This document shows positions 7,853 through 17,419 of a stretch of 50,584 nt of DNA, in pieces. The DNA is taken from NCBI GenBank assembly GCA_005893275.1, contig VBOW01000040.1:4128-54711 (forward strand), given 5' to 3'. Position numbers and translations under genes: made by a program. The notes beneath the pieces were generated by a model. It ran no database searches, was not told the DNA's origin, and saw only the letters and a list, made by a program, of their open reading frames with translations. The stretch's first letter is position 1. Each line of letters opens with the position of its first letter. The DNA comes from Candidatus Eisenbacteria bacterium (GTDB lineage: Bacteria > Eisenbacteria > RBG-16-71-46 > SZUA-252).

Positions 7853-8796
7853 TCTCTCCGGCGGTGCGACAGCGGATCGGGGAGTTCCTGCGGCGCGAGC
7901 CGCGCACGGAGGTGAGGTTTCCACGCCCCGAGCCCCGCATCGTTCCAACCTCGATCGAGGAGATCCTCCCCGGCGGGATCCTCATCGGACGCGAAGGCCC
8001 GTGCTTCGTGCACGAGCGGCTCTACACCGAGCTAAACGAGCGCCCCATGCCGCTCCTCAGGCGATTCGAGCAGATAGGGAGGCCGGATCTGGCGGAGGTC
8101 GAAGATGGCGCGTACTGGGAGCCTGTCGACGGTCCGGATGGCTCACCCGCCCCCCATCGCGAGCCCCGCACGCTTCCCGAAGCCGTCGCGGCCCTCGATC
8201 CCCCGGAGCGCGGCCTCTTCCGAAAGTTCGGACACAGGCGCATGCTCTTCCTCGATATCGAGACGTGCGGGCTCCAACCGGCGCCGGTTTTCCTCGTCGG
8301 GTTCTGCCACATCGGAGACCGCAATCTCGTCCTGCGCCAGCTCTTCGCGCGCGATTACGCGGAGGAGCGCTCGCTAATCGTGGAGGTGGAGCGGATCGTC
8401 GGAGAACACGACTTCCTCATCACGTATAACGGAAAGACCTTCGACATTCCCTTCCTGCGCAACCGAGCCGTGCATCACCGCCTGGGCTTCGAGGCCCGGA
8501 TCCCGCACCTCGACCTGCTCTGGATGGTGAGGCGCCGCTGGCGCGACCGTCTTCCCGATTGCAAGCTCCGGACGCTCGAGTGGCGCGTGCTTCGCCGGCT
8601 TCGCGCGGGGGACATCGACGGCGCGGAGATTCCGGGCGTTTATCACGAGTACGTGAAGCACGGCCAGCCGCACCGGCTGATTCCCGTCTTCCACCACAAC
8701 CTGCTCGACCTGGTCGCGATGGCGGAGCTACTGCCGAGGCTCTTCGAGCCGGAGACCTTCGCGAGGGATTACGCGGGGGTCAGCCAAAGTTCATGA
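7849..8796 (+). CDS. mrfB: MrfB-like DEDD-type exonuclease (YprB family)
   Basis: 315 residues. MrfB is the RNase H-fold exonuclease partner of MrfA. The metal-binding acidic residues are visible: FLDIETCGL (motif I, D and E), ITYNGKTFDIPFL (motif II, D), and HHNLLDLVAMAELL (motif III, D). The N-terminal ~120 residues, with TSIEEILPGG, are typical of the YprB family. The start overlaps the mrfA stop (ATGA), and its own stop overlaps the next start (ATGA), so MrfA and MrfB are made together. No tetratricopeptide C-terminal extension is present, so it is shorter than the Bacillus protein. Confidence 0.9.
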   Translation: MISPAVRQRIGEFLRREPRTEVRFPRPEPRIVPTSIEEILPGGILIGREGPCFVHERLYTELNERPMPLLRRFEQIGRPDLAEVEDGAYWEPVDGPDGSPAPHREPRTLPEAVAALDPPERGLFRKFGHRRMLFLDIETCGLQPAPVFLVGFCHIGDRNLVLRQLFARDYAEERSLIVEVERIVGEHDFLITYNGKTFDIPFLRNRAVHHRLGFEARIPHLDLLWMVRRRWRDRLPDCKLRTLEWRVLRRLRAGDIDGAEIPGVYHEYVKHGQPHRLIPVFHHNLLDLVAMAELLPRLFEPETFARDYAGVSQSS

Positions 8797-9347
8797 ACAC
8801 GCGCGATGCAGTGTCGCTGATTCGTGAGGCGATCCCCCGCTGCAGGGGCGCCTGGGCCGACCTCGGTGCGGGCGACGGGACGTTTACGCGGGCGCTCGTC
8901 GACTTACTCGAGCCGAGCCGGGTCTATGCTGTCGATCGCGATGCGCGCTCGCTGTCGAAGCTGACGCGTTGGGCGAGGACGGAGGCGCCGGGCGTGATCC
9001 CGGTGTTGGCCGATTTCTCGGCTCCGTTCGATCTGCCCGGGTTCAATGGGCGCAAGCTCGACGGGATGCTTCTGGCAAACTCCCTCCACTTCGTCCGCGA
9101 CCCGGGGCATGTGCTCGCTCGCCTCGTCACTTGGTTGCGGCCCGGCGGACGCGTCGTGCTCGTCGAATACGACCGCCGTCGGGCAAGCCGATGGGTCCCC
9201 TATCCCATCCCTGCCGCGGAGTGGCCCGCGCTTGCTGCCTCCGCCGGCCTTTCGCTGCCCGTAATCACCGCCTCGCGACCTTCCGCGTTCGGCGGGGACC
9301 TCTACGTGGCGGCGGCAAACCTGTCGGGGGATGAACAGGACGGCTGA
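8793..9347 (+). CDS. Class I SAM-dependent methyltransferase
   Basis: 184 residues, cytoplasmic. SAM-binding motif I is WADLGAGDGTFT at residues ~20-31, followed by VYAVDRD (motif II acidic residue), the DGMLLANSLHFV loop, and LRPGGRVVLVEYD (motif III). These place it in the small-molecule/unknown-substrate class I methyltransferases. Compared with the usual family the C-terminus is short. It overlaps mrfB by ATGA, making it the last gene of the HNH-mrfA-mrfB unit. The substrate is not predictable; a role in that repair unit is inferred from coupling only. Confidence 0.8.
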   Translation: MNTRDAVSLIREAIPRCRGAWADLGAGDGTFTRALVDLLEPSRVYAVDRDARSLSKLTRWARTEAPGVIPVLADFSAPFDLPGFNGRKLDGMLLANSLHFVRDPGHVLARLVTWLRPGGRVVLVEYDRRRASRWVPYPIPAAEWPALAASAGLSLPVITASRPSAFGGDLYVAAANLSGDEQDG

Positions 9348-9495
9348 CGTGCCAAACAAAGCAGGGCACAGGACGGCGTCACTCAATCACCTGCTTTTCC
9401 CACGGCCCCCGCGGTCCCGATGGTCTCTCGCGGAGACGACTGTAGCCGGGCTGGCCGCCGCCGGTGGCTGCGAGGCGGTAGGGAGGCCCCCGATG

Positions 9496-9524
9496 TTGAC
9501 CGTGGTTCACCCCAGGGCTAGCCT
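9496..9524 (+). promoter_or_regulatory. Promoter of the VOC-family gene
   Basis: TTGACC (9496-9501), a 17-base spacer and TAGCCT (9519-9524). The predicted start point leaves a leader of about 50 bases before ATG 9582, which carries a strong ribosome site. Confidence 0.5.
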
Positions 9525-9581
9525 CAATGGAGGTGTTGCCGGGCCCCACCCGCTAGGGGCATGCACAAGGAGGAATGCACC

Positions 9582-10076
9582 ATGAAAGCGATCAACCCCT
9601 GCCTGTGGTTCGATAGTCAAGCCGAGGAGGCGGCGCGTTTTTACACCTCTATTTTCAAGAAATCCAAGATTGGAACCATTACCCGCTATGGAGAGTCAGC
9701 ATCGAAAGCCGGCGGAAGGCCGAAGGGGTCGGTGATGACCGTAACGTTCCAGCTCGATGGCCAGGAGTTCATGGCCCTGAACGGCGGTCCCATCTTCAAA
9801 TTCAGCGAGGCGATCTCGCTCATGCTGAACTGCGACACCCAGGAAGAGATCGACTATTTCTGGCAGAAGCTTTCCGAAGGTGGAGAGCAGAGGCCGTGCG
9901 GCTGGCTCAAGGACAAATACGGCCTCTCCTGGCAAATCGTCCCCGCAATCATGGGTGAATGGATGAAAGACAACACCCGATACGAGAGAGTGATGGATGC
10001 TCTTCTCAAAATGAAGAAGCTCGACATCAAGGTTCTGAAGCAAGCGTACGAGGGCGAAAAGGCCGGAGTTCGCTAG
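9582..10076 (+). CDS. VOC superfamily protein (PhnB / glyoxalase-like)
   Basis: 164 residues, cytoplasmic. Residues 1-25 (INPCLWFDSQAEEAARFYTSIF) are the classic opening of PhnB-like/3-demethylubiquinone-type VOC proteins, and GWLKDKYGLSWQIVP closes the beta-alpha-beta-beta-beta repeat. Members are metal-dependent lyases, isomerases or dioxygenases, or have unknown activity; the substrate cannot be named here. The start is fixed by AAGGAGG at 9567-9573, eight bases before ATG 9582; an upstream ATG at 9561 has no ribosome site. It has its own promoter and stands alone. Confidence 0.88.
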   Translation: MKAINPCLWFDSQAEEAARFYTSIFKKSKIGTITRYGESASKAGGRPKGSVMTVTFQLDGQEFMALNGGPIFKFSEAISLMLNCDTQEEIDYFWQKLSEGGEQRPCGWLKDKYGLSWQIVPAIMGEWMKDNTRYERVMDALLKMKKLDIKVLKQAYEGEKAGVR

Positions 10077-10621
10077 CGGTGTCGCTGTCGGATCGCTGAC
10101 GGCGTCGAACCTTCGTCGCATGTTCGCCGACCGTCAGTGTCGGTCCGCCGACGCACACGCTCCGTCGCGCAAGCCTGTAAGTCCAATATTCCCCGCGAGT
10201 CGTGAGGGCACGGCGATTGCACAAGGCCCTTCTGTGCCGCGGCCGAAACGACCTCGCTTGCGTGACGAGCGCGCGGATCACGACCCGCTGGATGGGTAAG
10301 GCCGTGGACGGGGTGGTCGGGGGGAGGCGAGCGGCGCGGTGGAACCCGGCGCCGGTCGCTCCCAAGGGGGTGGTGGAGGGACCGCGCCCTTGTGGTGGGA
10401 TGGACGTCCACGACGAGCCCAGGTTCATGCGGGACCATAGAGAGGGGAAGGGCCCGGCGCCCACATAGCACAGCTAGGCCGGGCCCTCCCTGTTTTCCGC
10501 CGCGCGGCCCCTCCCGGTCGCTCGCAGCGGCGCGCCGCGCCCGGCCGCACCGCTCCACGCCCGGCCGCGCCGCTCCGCACCCGGCAGTGCTGCTCCGCGC
10601 CGCGCCCGCCGTCGCGCTGCC
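10077..10621. other. 545-base spacer without a convincing gene
   Basis: Lies between the VOC gene and the convergent transporter gene. Apart from the hairpin near 10445-10497, I see no conserved protein, RNA gene or repeat. The right part (about 10500-10620) is a C/G-biased stretch with repeated CCGGCCGC-like and GCTCCGC-like pieces. Open frames here have no ribosome sites and no family features. Confidence 0.6.
10445..10497 (+). terminator. Intrinsic terminator-like hairpin
   Basis: GGGCCCGGC (10450-10458) pairs perfectly with GCCGGGCCC (10478-10486), extended by flanking G/C pairs, and is followed on the plus strand by TGTTTTCC. It probably stops plus-strand transcription 370 bases after the VOC gene. 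The distance from the gene lowers confidence. Confidence 0.4.
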
Positions 10622-12679
10622 CTAGTACACCCGCACCGGAAGAATCACCATCGGCAGGCCGTGGAACGCCAGCCGCCGCTGGAGCGCGGGGCAGGTCTGA
10701 TTGTGGAGCCATCGGACGATGGCCCCTTCCTTCTGGAACACGAGCTGGCCGCCGAACGTGACGGACCGGGGGTAGTCCTTGCTCGCCTGGAGGCAGAGCG
10801 CCTCCAGCTCGTCGACGATGTCGGTGCCGATCGAGTAGCGATACTCGGCGGGCATCCCGAGCTTCCGCGCGAAGTCCACGTACTTTTGCAGCTCCGCCTC
10901 GGTGCTCTTCCGCAAGGCTTCGATTTCGTCCGCGCCTTTGAATTTTCCTGAATCGATCGCGCCCACCGACACGAAGACGATCTGCTTGAACTGATTCGGG
11001 AAGATGCGGAACTGGTTCAAGAGCGAGTGGATGCCCAGCCCGCCGAAGTTCGTCACCGTCAGGATCGCCGTCTGCGCGTTCCGCTGCATCGGGGCGGTGG
11101 TGGGCTCACCCCGGGGCAGCGGGACCGTGGTCAGCGTGTCGTCCAGCCGGTGCAGGCTCTGCGCGGTCCGGATGTAATGTCGGCGGATCGCAACGCAGCA
11201 AAGCGCGAGGATCGTCGTGACGAGCAGGGTGGCCCATCCACCCTCGCCGAACTTGAATGAGACCGTTCCAACCAGAAGAAGCCCGGTGACGACGAACCCG
11301 ATGCCGCTCACCATGAGGGGCTGGCGCCACTGCTTTCCCTCGCGTCTCAAGTGCAAGGCGTCGCGAATCATTCCCAATTGAGCGAGCGAGAACGTCAGAA
11401 AGACGTTGATGCTGTAAAGCACGACGAGGACGTGCACGGCTCCGCCTGTGACGGCGAGCACCGTAGCCGCCGCGATCGCCATGAACATGACCCCGTTCGA
11501 GCTGACAAGCCGCTCGGAGAGGTTGGCGAATCGCGAGGGGACCCAGCGGTCGAGCGCCATGTAGACCAGCACGCGGGGCCCGCCGAGAAATCCGGTCTGG
11601 GCGGCGACGAAGAGCAGGGCGCCCGCCGAGAGCAGGACAACGGCGACCAGCGCGCTCCCGAGATGGCTTCCCGGTGGAAAGAGCTGCCCGGCCACGGCAT
11701 ACCACAGCACCGCGTTCAGAGTCTTTCCCGGCACCGGGCGGACCTGGTACAGCAGATATCCGACCAGGATCCCCCCGGCGATGAGAGCGAGCGAAAACGC
11801 CATGTACCGCATCGTCGCCTTCGCCGTCTCGACTTTCGGCTCCCGCAGCATCGGCACGCCGTTGCTCACCGCCTCGATGCCGGTATAGGTTCCGCCGCCC
11901 AGGGTGAAGGCCCGGAACAGCAGCATGAGGAGCGGGATCCACCCCGTCTCCTGCACCGCGCGGACGGATTGCTCTCGCAGATGATTCACCTCGATGGGGA
12001 CCTGATGGAGATTCAGGACGACGGCGGCCAGGATTGCTCCCACGTGGCTCACGATGAATACCAAGAAGATGGGGGAGATGACCGCAACCGACTCGCGAAC
12101 GCCGCGCAAGTTCAGCAGGGTGAGGCTCGCGAGCAGAAGAAACGTGAAAGGACCACGGAGCGGCTGCATCGCCGGCGGGAACAAGCTGAATATCGACTCC
12201 GAGCAGCTCGCGAGCGAGATCGCGATCGTGAGCACGTAATCGACGAGGAGCGCGGATCCCGACATGAGCCCCGCTCCGGGACCCAAGAGCTTCGTCGCGA
12301 CGACGTATCCTCCGCCCCCCGCCGGGAAGCGCTCGATGATCCGCATGTAGCTCACCGCGATGACCACAACCGTGACCGCGGTGAGAATCGCGAGCGGGAT
12401 CGCGAGGAACGTGTTTTCCCCCAAGGCCCGGAACGCGGCCTCAGGGCCGTAGGCCGAGGACGAGAGCCCGTCCGCGCCCAAGCCGACCCAGGCGAGAAAC
12501 GCCGCGAGCGAGATCTTATGGAATAGGTGGGGGTCGGTGATCCGGCGCGCGGGGCCGACGACGATCTCGAACGCACGCTCGAGGAATCGCAACACGCCGG
12601 ACACCTGGACCGGCCCTCCCTCCTCGGGAGGCAGCTCGGGGATGCTGGGGGTGGGTCCTTCCGGCGGGTGATCGGCCAT
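10622..12679 (-). CDS. APC-superfamily permease, KimA-like potassium/amino-acid transporter
   Basis: 685 residues. The N-terminal ~40 residues are cytosolic, then about 12 hydrophobic segments fill residues ~50-530. GADGLSSSAYGPEA at ~68-81 and the PAGGGGYVVA and YTGIEAVSNGVP motifs match the KimA/YdaO branch of the APC superfamily, whose Bacillus member is a high-affinity K+ importer. The last ~150 residues form a soluble domain (ILTVTNFGGLGIHSLLNQF…FARKLGMPAEYRYSIGTD) resembling the universal-stress-protein-like tail of these transporters. A -10-like TATAGT lies at 12696-12691 on the minus strand, 11 bases before the ATG. Potassium transport is inferred from family, and an amino-acid substrate is not excluded. 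Confidence 0.85.
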   Translation of the reverse strand: MADHPPEGPTPSIPELPPEEGGPVQVSGVLRFLERAFEIVVGPARRITDPHLFHKISLAAFLAWVGLGADGLSSSAYGPEAAFRALGENTFLAIPLAILTAVTVVVIAVSYMRIIERFPAGGGGYVVATKLLGPGAGLMSGSALLVDYVLTIAISLASCSESIFSLFPPAMQPLRGPFTFLLLASLTLLNLRGVRESVAVISPIFLVFIVSHVGAILAAVVLNLHQVPIEVNHLREQSVRAVQETGWIPLLMLLFRAFTLGGGTYTGIEAVSNGVPMLREPKVETAKATMRYMAFSLALIAGGILVGYLLYQVRPVPGKTLNAVLWYAVAGQLFPPGSHLGSALVAVVLLSAGALLFVAAQTGFLGGPRVLVYMALDRWVPSRFANLSERLVSSNGVMFMAIAAATVLAVTGGAVHVLVVLYSINVFLTFSLAQLGMIRDALHLRREGKQWRQPLMVSGIGFVVTGLLLVGTVSFKFGEGGWATLLVTTILALCCVAIRRHYIRTAQSLHRLDDTLTTVPLPRGEPTTAPMQRNAQTAILTVTNFGGLGIHSLLNQFRIFPNQFKQIVFVSVGAIDSGKFKGADEIEALRKSTEAELQKYVDFARKLGMPAEYRYSIGTDIVDELEALCLQASKDYPRSVTFGGQLVFQKEGAIVRWLHNQTCPALQRRLAFHGLPMVILPVRVY

Positions 12680-12756
12680 GCAAGGCGTGGACTATATAAT
12701 GAACGGCCCATCCCGGCCACAGCCGGAAAAATTTCGTAGTTGCCCCAGAGGCACGG

Positions 12757-12793
12757 CCAAAAATTTCGCCCCGGCGAGTGCGCCCGCCGGGGC
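12757..12793 (-). terminator. Intrinsic terminator of the cold-shock gene
   Basis: Reading the minus strand after the cold-shock stop: GCCCCGGCG, an 8-base loop, CGCCGGGGC, then a T-rich run (AAATTTTTGG). A 9-base perfect G/C stem plus T tract is a textbook intrinsic terminator. Confidence 0.85.
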
Positions 12794-12822
12794 GGCCCTT
12801 CTATCGGTACAATGGGACGGCC

Positions 12823-13026
12823 CTAGACCGTCGTCACGTTGGCTGCCTGTTTGCCTTTCGGGCCTTCGACGATCTCGAACTCCACCGCCTGACCCTCGGC
12901 GAGGGTCTTGAAGCCCTCTCCCTGGATGGCCGAGTAGTGTACGAACACGTCCTCGCCCCCCGGCTGCTGGATGAAGCCAAATCCCTTCGACTCGTTGAAC
13001 CATTTCACGGTTCCGCGCTTGCGCAT
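12823..13026 (-). CDS. Cold-shock protein (CspA family)
   Basis: 67 residues, a single cold-shock OB-fold that binds single-stranded RNA/DNA. It opens [15 protein letters not shown] (RNP1 is KGFGFI) and continues with DVFVHYSAI (RNP2), ending [11 protein letters not shown]. The start is set by a perfect AGGAGGTGA ribosome site (13042-13034) eight bases before the ATG, implying very strong translation. It stands alone with its own terminator. A second paralogue is at 21536. Confidence 0.95.
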   Translation of the reverse strand: MRKRGTVKWFNESKGFGFIQQPGGEDVFVHYSAIQGEGFKTLAEGQAVEFEIVEGPKGKQAANVTTV

Positions 13027-13460
13027 TGAATCTTCACCTCCTCCCGAGTATGGCTACCAAGTGGAGACACAAGCCGATGGGAGGCCCGATGCCGGCGGCG
13101 ATTCGCCCGCGTGAGGCACTGCGGGTCGTAGGCGGGGCGCTCCCATCATTTGTCGTTTGATCCAGGAGATTGCTTCAGCGTATGGACACCGATCGATGCT
13201 TTGAACCTTGCCGCGTGCCAGCGCTGAAGCCGAGATTCCCGATGCGAGGCAACACCATTGCAGGTTTCCAAAGCGAGCCTTGATTGGCCGTTCTTGCCGG
13301 CCCCAGACACGCCGGTACCGTAGCTTCGCCGCGAAATCGTGTCAACGTAAACTTGGCCGCGCCGCGCGCGCGGGGATTCTTGACCGCGCCGCGGGAGCGC
13401 CGTAACGTGCGCCCCATACGAGAGAACTACCCCCAACCTTGTATCGCGCCCGGAGGTCGA
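13027..13460. other. 434-base divergent spacer (cold-shock gene / DUF4139 gene)
   Basis: Holds the leader of the minus-strand cold-shock gene (strong ribosome site at its left end) and a candidate promoter for the DUF4139 gene at 13380-13408. I could not find a clear promoter for the cold-shock gene. No RNA gene or repeat is seen. Confidence 0.6.
13380..13408 (+). promoter_or_regulatory. Candidate promoter of the DUF4139-kinase-subtilase operon
   Basis: TTGACC, 17 bases, TAACGT. It matches the TTGAC(A/C)/TANNNT pattern of the other promoters in the window. The leader to ATG 13461 would be about 45 bases. Confidence 0.4.
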
Positions 13461-14825
13461 ATGACCGGATTCCGGCTCCCAGTTTCCACCCTGCTCGCGC
13501 TGTTCATCACGGTACTTCCCGCCGCGGCGCATGCGGCGGTGGCGCAGCGGGCGCCGGGTCGTGTGGAGCTCGTGATCTACAATAACGATCTGGCTCTCGT
13601 GCGCGAGCCGTATGTCTTGAAGCTCTCGCCGGGCCGGAACGACGTGACGCTCGAGGGGGTGCCTCGCCGCATCGATTCGACCTCGGTGCGCCTCGAGGGG
13701 GATGGCTTTCGAGTTCTCAGGCAGAGCTTCGACTACGATCTCTGGAACGGCGACCGCGTCTTCCGCCGCTTCCTCGGCGACTCGATCGTGTACCGGTACG
13801 CCAGCAGGGCGTACCACGGACGCCTCGTGGGAATCGAGGGGGACGACCTCTTCATCGAGCGCCGCGATTCGGTTGGGGTTCTCACGATGATCGACCGGCG
13901 GCAGATCAGCGAGCTCGAGTTTTCGTCACGCATGGGCCTGGCCACCCGCCCCTCGCTTCGCTGGCAGGTGGAGAGCGCGAAGGGAGGGACGGAGGCCGCG
14001 ATCCTTTCCTATCTGACCTCCGGGATCGAGTGGAGCGGCGAGTACGCGGTGATCCTCGATCCGGGCGAGAAGGAAGTCGAGCTCTCAGGCTGGGCGTCGG
14101 TCGTGAACCGTACGGGGACGACCTACGAGGACGCGAAGGTGGCGCTCGTCGCGGGCGACCTGCATCGCGCGGGGGAGACCCCGGATCGCGGCCCCGCCTC
14201 GGAAGAGGCCCCCTCCGCGGCGCCGGCTCCCAAGGCCCAGGATCTCTTCGCGTACCACCTCTACCCGCTCCCGGGCTCGATGGATCTTCGCTACCTCGAG
14301 ACGACCCAGATCCCGCTCGTCGGGCCGGTACGCGTCCCCGCGCGCCGGGCCTACGTCTACGACGCGGCGCGCGATGGATCGCGCGTTCGCGTGCGACTGG
14401 AGCTCGGGAACGAGAAAACCCAGGGGCTGGGGGTGCCGCTTCCGGCGGGACGCGTGCGCGTCTACCAGGCGGACCGCGGCGGGGCTCAGGCGCTCGTCGG
14501 CGAGGATGCGATCGGCCACACGGCGGCGGGAGAGAAGATCAAGATCCTGAGCGGCACGGCTTTTGATCTCGTGGGCGATCGGGCGCGCACGTCTCACTCC
14601 CGAATCTCACGCAGCGTGACCGAGGACGCATACAAGATCACCATTCGAAACCGCGGCGGGAAGCCCGCGACCGTCACGGTCATCGAGACCTTGTACGGAA
14701 ACTGGGAGATCACCGCGAAATCCTCCGAGTACCGGAAGAAGGACGCCGATACGATCGAGTTCGATGTCCCGGTGGATGCCGGCCGGTCGGAGGCCATGAC
14801 CTACACGGTTCGATTCAAGTACTAG
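13461..14825 (+). CDS. Exported DUF4139-domain protein
   Basis: 454 residues. A Sec signal peptide covers about residues 1-27 ([20 protein letters not shown] then HA-A), so it is periplasmic or secreted. The remainder matches DUF4139-type proteins: [15 protein letters not shown] near the start, [12 protein letters not shown] in the middle, and [19 protein letters not shown] towards the end. It is predominantly beta-strand, with a Pro/Ala-rich linker at about 235-255. The start is ATG 13461 with GGAGG five bases upstream. The function of the family is unknown. Only 8 bases separate it from the Ser/Thr kinase gene, so it is likely co-transcribed. Confidence 0.85.
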   Translation: MTGFRLPVSTLLALFITVLPAAAHAAVAQRAPGRVELVIYNNDLALVREPYVLKLSPGRNDVTLEGVPRRIDSTSVRLEGDGFRVLRQSFDYDLWNGDRVFRRFLGDSIVYRYASRAYHGRLVGIEGDDLFIERRDSVGVLTMIDRRQISELEFSSRMGLATRPSLRWQVESAKGGTEAAILSYLTSGIEWSGEYAVILDPGEKEVELSGWASVVNRTGTTYEDAKVALVAGDLHRAGETPDRGPASEEAPSAAPAPKAQDLFAYHLYPLPGSMDLRYLETTQIPLVGPVRVPARRAYVYDAARDGSRVRVRLELGNEKTQGLGVPLPAGRVRVYQADRGGAQALVGEDAIGHTAAGEKIKILSGTAFDLVGDRARTSHSRISRSVTEDAYKITIRNRGGKPATVTVIETLYGNWEITAKSSEYRKKDADTIEFDVPVDAGRSEAMTYTVRFKY

Positions 14826-14833
14826 AGGGATCG

Positions 14834-17419
14834 ATGGCTCTTTCCGCGGGCGCGCGGCTGGGTCCCTACGAGATTCTCGCCCTGCTGGGCGCGGGGGGAA
14901 TGGGCGAGGTCTACCGCGCGCGCGACACACGTTTGGCCCGCTACGTCGCGGTCAAGGTTCTCCCGGGCGCCTACTCGGCGGATCCGGACAGGATGCGCCG
15001 CTTCGAGCACGAGGCTCGCGCCGCGGCCGCCCTCAATCATCCCAACATCGTCGCCGTCTACGACGTCGGTACCCACGACGGCGCCCCCTACGTGGTCTCC
15101 GAGCTGCTGGAGGGGATGACCCTGCGCGAGCGCCTGGCGGGGGGCTCGATTCCGGAACGGAGGACGATCGAATTCGCGCTGGATATCGCGCACGGCCTGG
15201 CCGCGGCCCACGCCAAGGGAATCGCGCATCGCGATTTGAAACCGGAGAACCTCTTCGTCACACGGGACGGCCGGATCAAGATCCTCGATTTCGGTCTCGC
15301 GAAGCTGACCCGTCCCGAGGCGATGGAAGGAAGCCGGAGCAAGGCGCCCACCGTGACCGCAGGCACCGACCCGGGAGTGATTTTCGGCACCGTGGGCTAC
15401 ATGGCGCCCGAACAGGTCCGCGGCGAGCCCGCCGACCACCGCGCCGATCTCTTCGCGCTCGGCGCCATTCTCTACGAAATGCTCTCCGGGAAGAGGCCGT
15501 TCCATCGCGCCACGCCCGTCGAGACGATGAACGCGATCATGAAGGAGGACCCGCCGGATCTCGCGCACGCCGCGCGGCCCGTCTCCCCCGCGCTCGAGCG
15601 AATCGTGATGCATTGTCTCGAGAAGGACCCGGGCGCCCGTTTCCAGTCGGCGCAGGACGTCGCGTTCAATCTGGAGGCCCTCTCCGGGCTCAGGGAGCCG
15701 GGCACGCCCCTCCCCGGAGGGGCGAAACCGCGCCTCGGTCTCAAGCCCCTGGGCGCGGCACTCGCCGTGGCGGCGCTGCTCCTCGCGGCATTCGCCGCCG
15801 GGCGCGCGATCCGGGCAGGGCGCGCCGCGGTACCGGAATATCATCAGCTCACCTTTCGCAAGGGGCCGGTCTTCGGAGCGCGCTTTGCGCCGGATGGAGA
15901 GACCTACGTTTATGCGGCCGCGTGGCAGGGGTCTCCATACAGGATCTACATGGGAAGGCTCGGCTCGCCGGAGTCTCGCGATCTGGGTCTCACGGGGGCG
16001 ACGCTTCTCGCGGTTTCCCCCACCGGGGAAATGGCCCTCTGCCTCGGCGCGCGCCGGGAATCCGGTCTCTTTACGAGAGGCACACTCGCACGGGCGCCTC
16101 TCGCGGGCGGCGCCCCCCGGGAAATGATGGCGGACGTCCTCGGGGCCGACTGGTCGCTGGACGGATCCGCCCTCGCCGTCGTCCGAGAGGTCAAGGGCGC
16201 GTTCCGTCTGGAATACCCGATCGGAACCGTTCTTTTCGAGACAAATGGCAGGCTCACCAACCCGCGCGTTTCCCCGGACGGAGACCGGGTTGCCTTCCTC
16301 TTCCATCCAGCCCGACGCGATGACCGAGGCACGGTCATGGTGGTCGATCGGGCCAAGAAGGCTCGTACGCTCTCCCCGGAGTGGAGCAGCGAGGGAGGGT
16401 TGGCATGGTCGCCCGGGGGCCGGGAGGTGTGGTTCACCGCGGGGCGCGGGGGCATCGAGCGCTCTCTGTACGGGGCCACGCTCTCAGGCAAGGTGCGCGT
16501 CGTGGCCCGGATCCCCGGCGGGATGACGCTCCACGACATTTCGCGCGACGGCCGAGTGCTCCTGGCGTCGGACGACCAGCGGGCGGACATCTACGGTCTC
16601 GTGGCCGGTGACGACAAAGAGCGGGAGCTGACCTGGCTCGATTTCTCGGTTCCTGCCGACATCTCACCGGATGGGAAGACCGTGCTGTTCACGGAGCAGG
16701 GAGCGGCGGCGGGAGACTTGTACACCATATTCGTGAGGGGTATCGATGGTTCCCCTGCGGCCCGACTCGGCGAGGGAGAAGCGCTGGCGTTCTCCCCGGA
16801 CGCGAAGTCCGTCCTCGGGATCCTGTTCACGACGCCGCCCCGGATGGTCCTGCTTCAGGTTGGCGCAGGAGAGGCGAGCCAGCTGCCCAACCCAGGGTTC
16901 GATCGGTATCTAGATCGCCCGCCAGCCTGGACTCGGGACGGCAGGAACATCGTCTTCGGCGCGGGCGAGACAGGTAAGCCTCCGCGTTGTTACGTCCAGA
17001 ACGTGGAGACGGGAGCCACGCATCCAATCACGCCGGAGGGCGTCGGTGAATTTCTACTCTCCCCGTTCGGAGACTCGGCCTACGCAGACGGCGCGGACGG
17101 CAATGTCTACGCTTATCCCCTGGCGGGGGGAAAACCTACCCCGATATCCCCTGCAGGCCTCGATCCCAAGGACCAGTTCATCCGATTCAGCGACGACGGC
17201 CGTTCGGTTTTCCTCTTCCAGGAGGCGGAGCGGAGCGCCAAGCTATTCCGCTTGGACGGCCTCACCCGGCGACGGTTCCTGCTCCGGGAGCTGAAGCCGA
17301 CCGACACCACGGGGCTCCTGAGGGTACGCGACGTGGTGGTCTCCCCCGACGGCCGTTCGATCGTCTTCATGGCGCGCCGCTATCTCTCGCAGCTCTACCT
17401 GGCCGAGGGCTTGCGGTGA
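14834..17419 (+). CDS. Transmembrane Ser/Thr protein kinase with TolB-like beta-propeller
   Basis: 861 residues. Kinase domain at ~10-280: glycine loop [13 protein letters not shown] (19-31), ATP-binding Lys41 in VAVKVL, catalytic loop HRDLKPEN (D134), metal-binding DFG (152-154) and the APE motif in GYMAPEQ. All key residues are present, so it should be active. One membrane helix at ~305-325 ([15 protein letters not shown]) separates it from a C-terminal region of about 520 residues. This region has repeated strand units such as [26 protein letters not shown] and [13 protein letters not shown], typical of PD40/TolB propeller blades, placed outside the membrane. It probably senses an extracytoplasmic cue. 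GTGA overlap with the subtilase gene. Confidence 0.93.
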   Translation: MALSAGARLGPYEILALLGAGGMGEVYRARDTRLARYVAVKVLPGAYSADPDRMRRFEHEARAAAALNHPNIVAVYDVGTHDGAPYVVSELLEGMTLRERLAGGSIPERRTIEFALDIAHGLAAAHAKGIAHRDLKPENLFVTRDGRIKILDFGLAKLTRPEAMEGSRSKAPTVTAGTDPGVIFGTVGYMAPEQVRGEPADHRADLFALGAILYEMLSGKRPFHRATPVETMNAIMKEDPPDLAHAARPVSPALERIVMHCLEKDPGARFQSAQDVAFNLEALSGLREPGTPLPGGAKPRLGLKPLGAALAVAALLLAAFAAGRAIRAGRAAVPEYHQLTFRKGPVFGARFAPDGETYVYAAAWQGSPYRIYMGRLGSPESRDLGLTGATLLAVSPTGEMALCLGARRESGLFTRGTLARAPLAGGAPREMMADVLGADWSLDGSALAVVREVKGAFRLEYPIGTVLFETNGRLTNPRVSPDGDRVAFLFHPARRDDRGTVMVVDRAKKARTLSPEWSSEGGLAWSPGGREVWFTAGRGGIERSLYGATLSGKVRVVARIPGGMTLHDISRDGRVLLASDDQRADIYGLVAGDDKERELTWLDFSVPADISPDGKTVLFTEQGAAAGDLYTIFVRGIDGSPAARLGEGEALAFSPDAKSVLGILFTTPPRMVLLQVGAGEASQLPNPGFDRYLDRPPAWTRDGRNIVFGAGETGKPPRCYVQNVETGATHPITPEGVGEFLLSPFGDSAYADGADGNVYAYPLAGGKPTPISPAGLDPKDQFIRFSDDGRSVFLFQEAERSAKLFRLDGLTRRRFLLRELKPTDTTGLLRVRDVVVSPDGRSIVFMARRYLSQLYLAEGLR

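Noticed and set aside
10500-10621. C/G-biased repeats as a mobile or REP element
   Set aside because: The pieces are irregular in length and order, without defined arms or flanking duplications.
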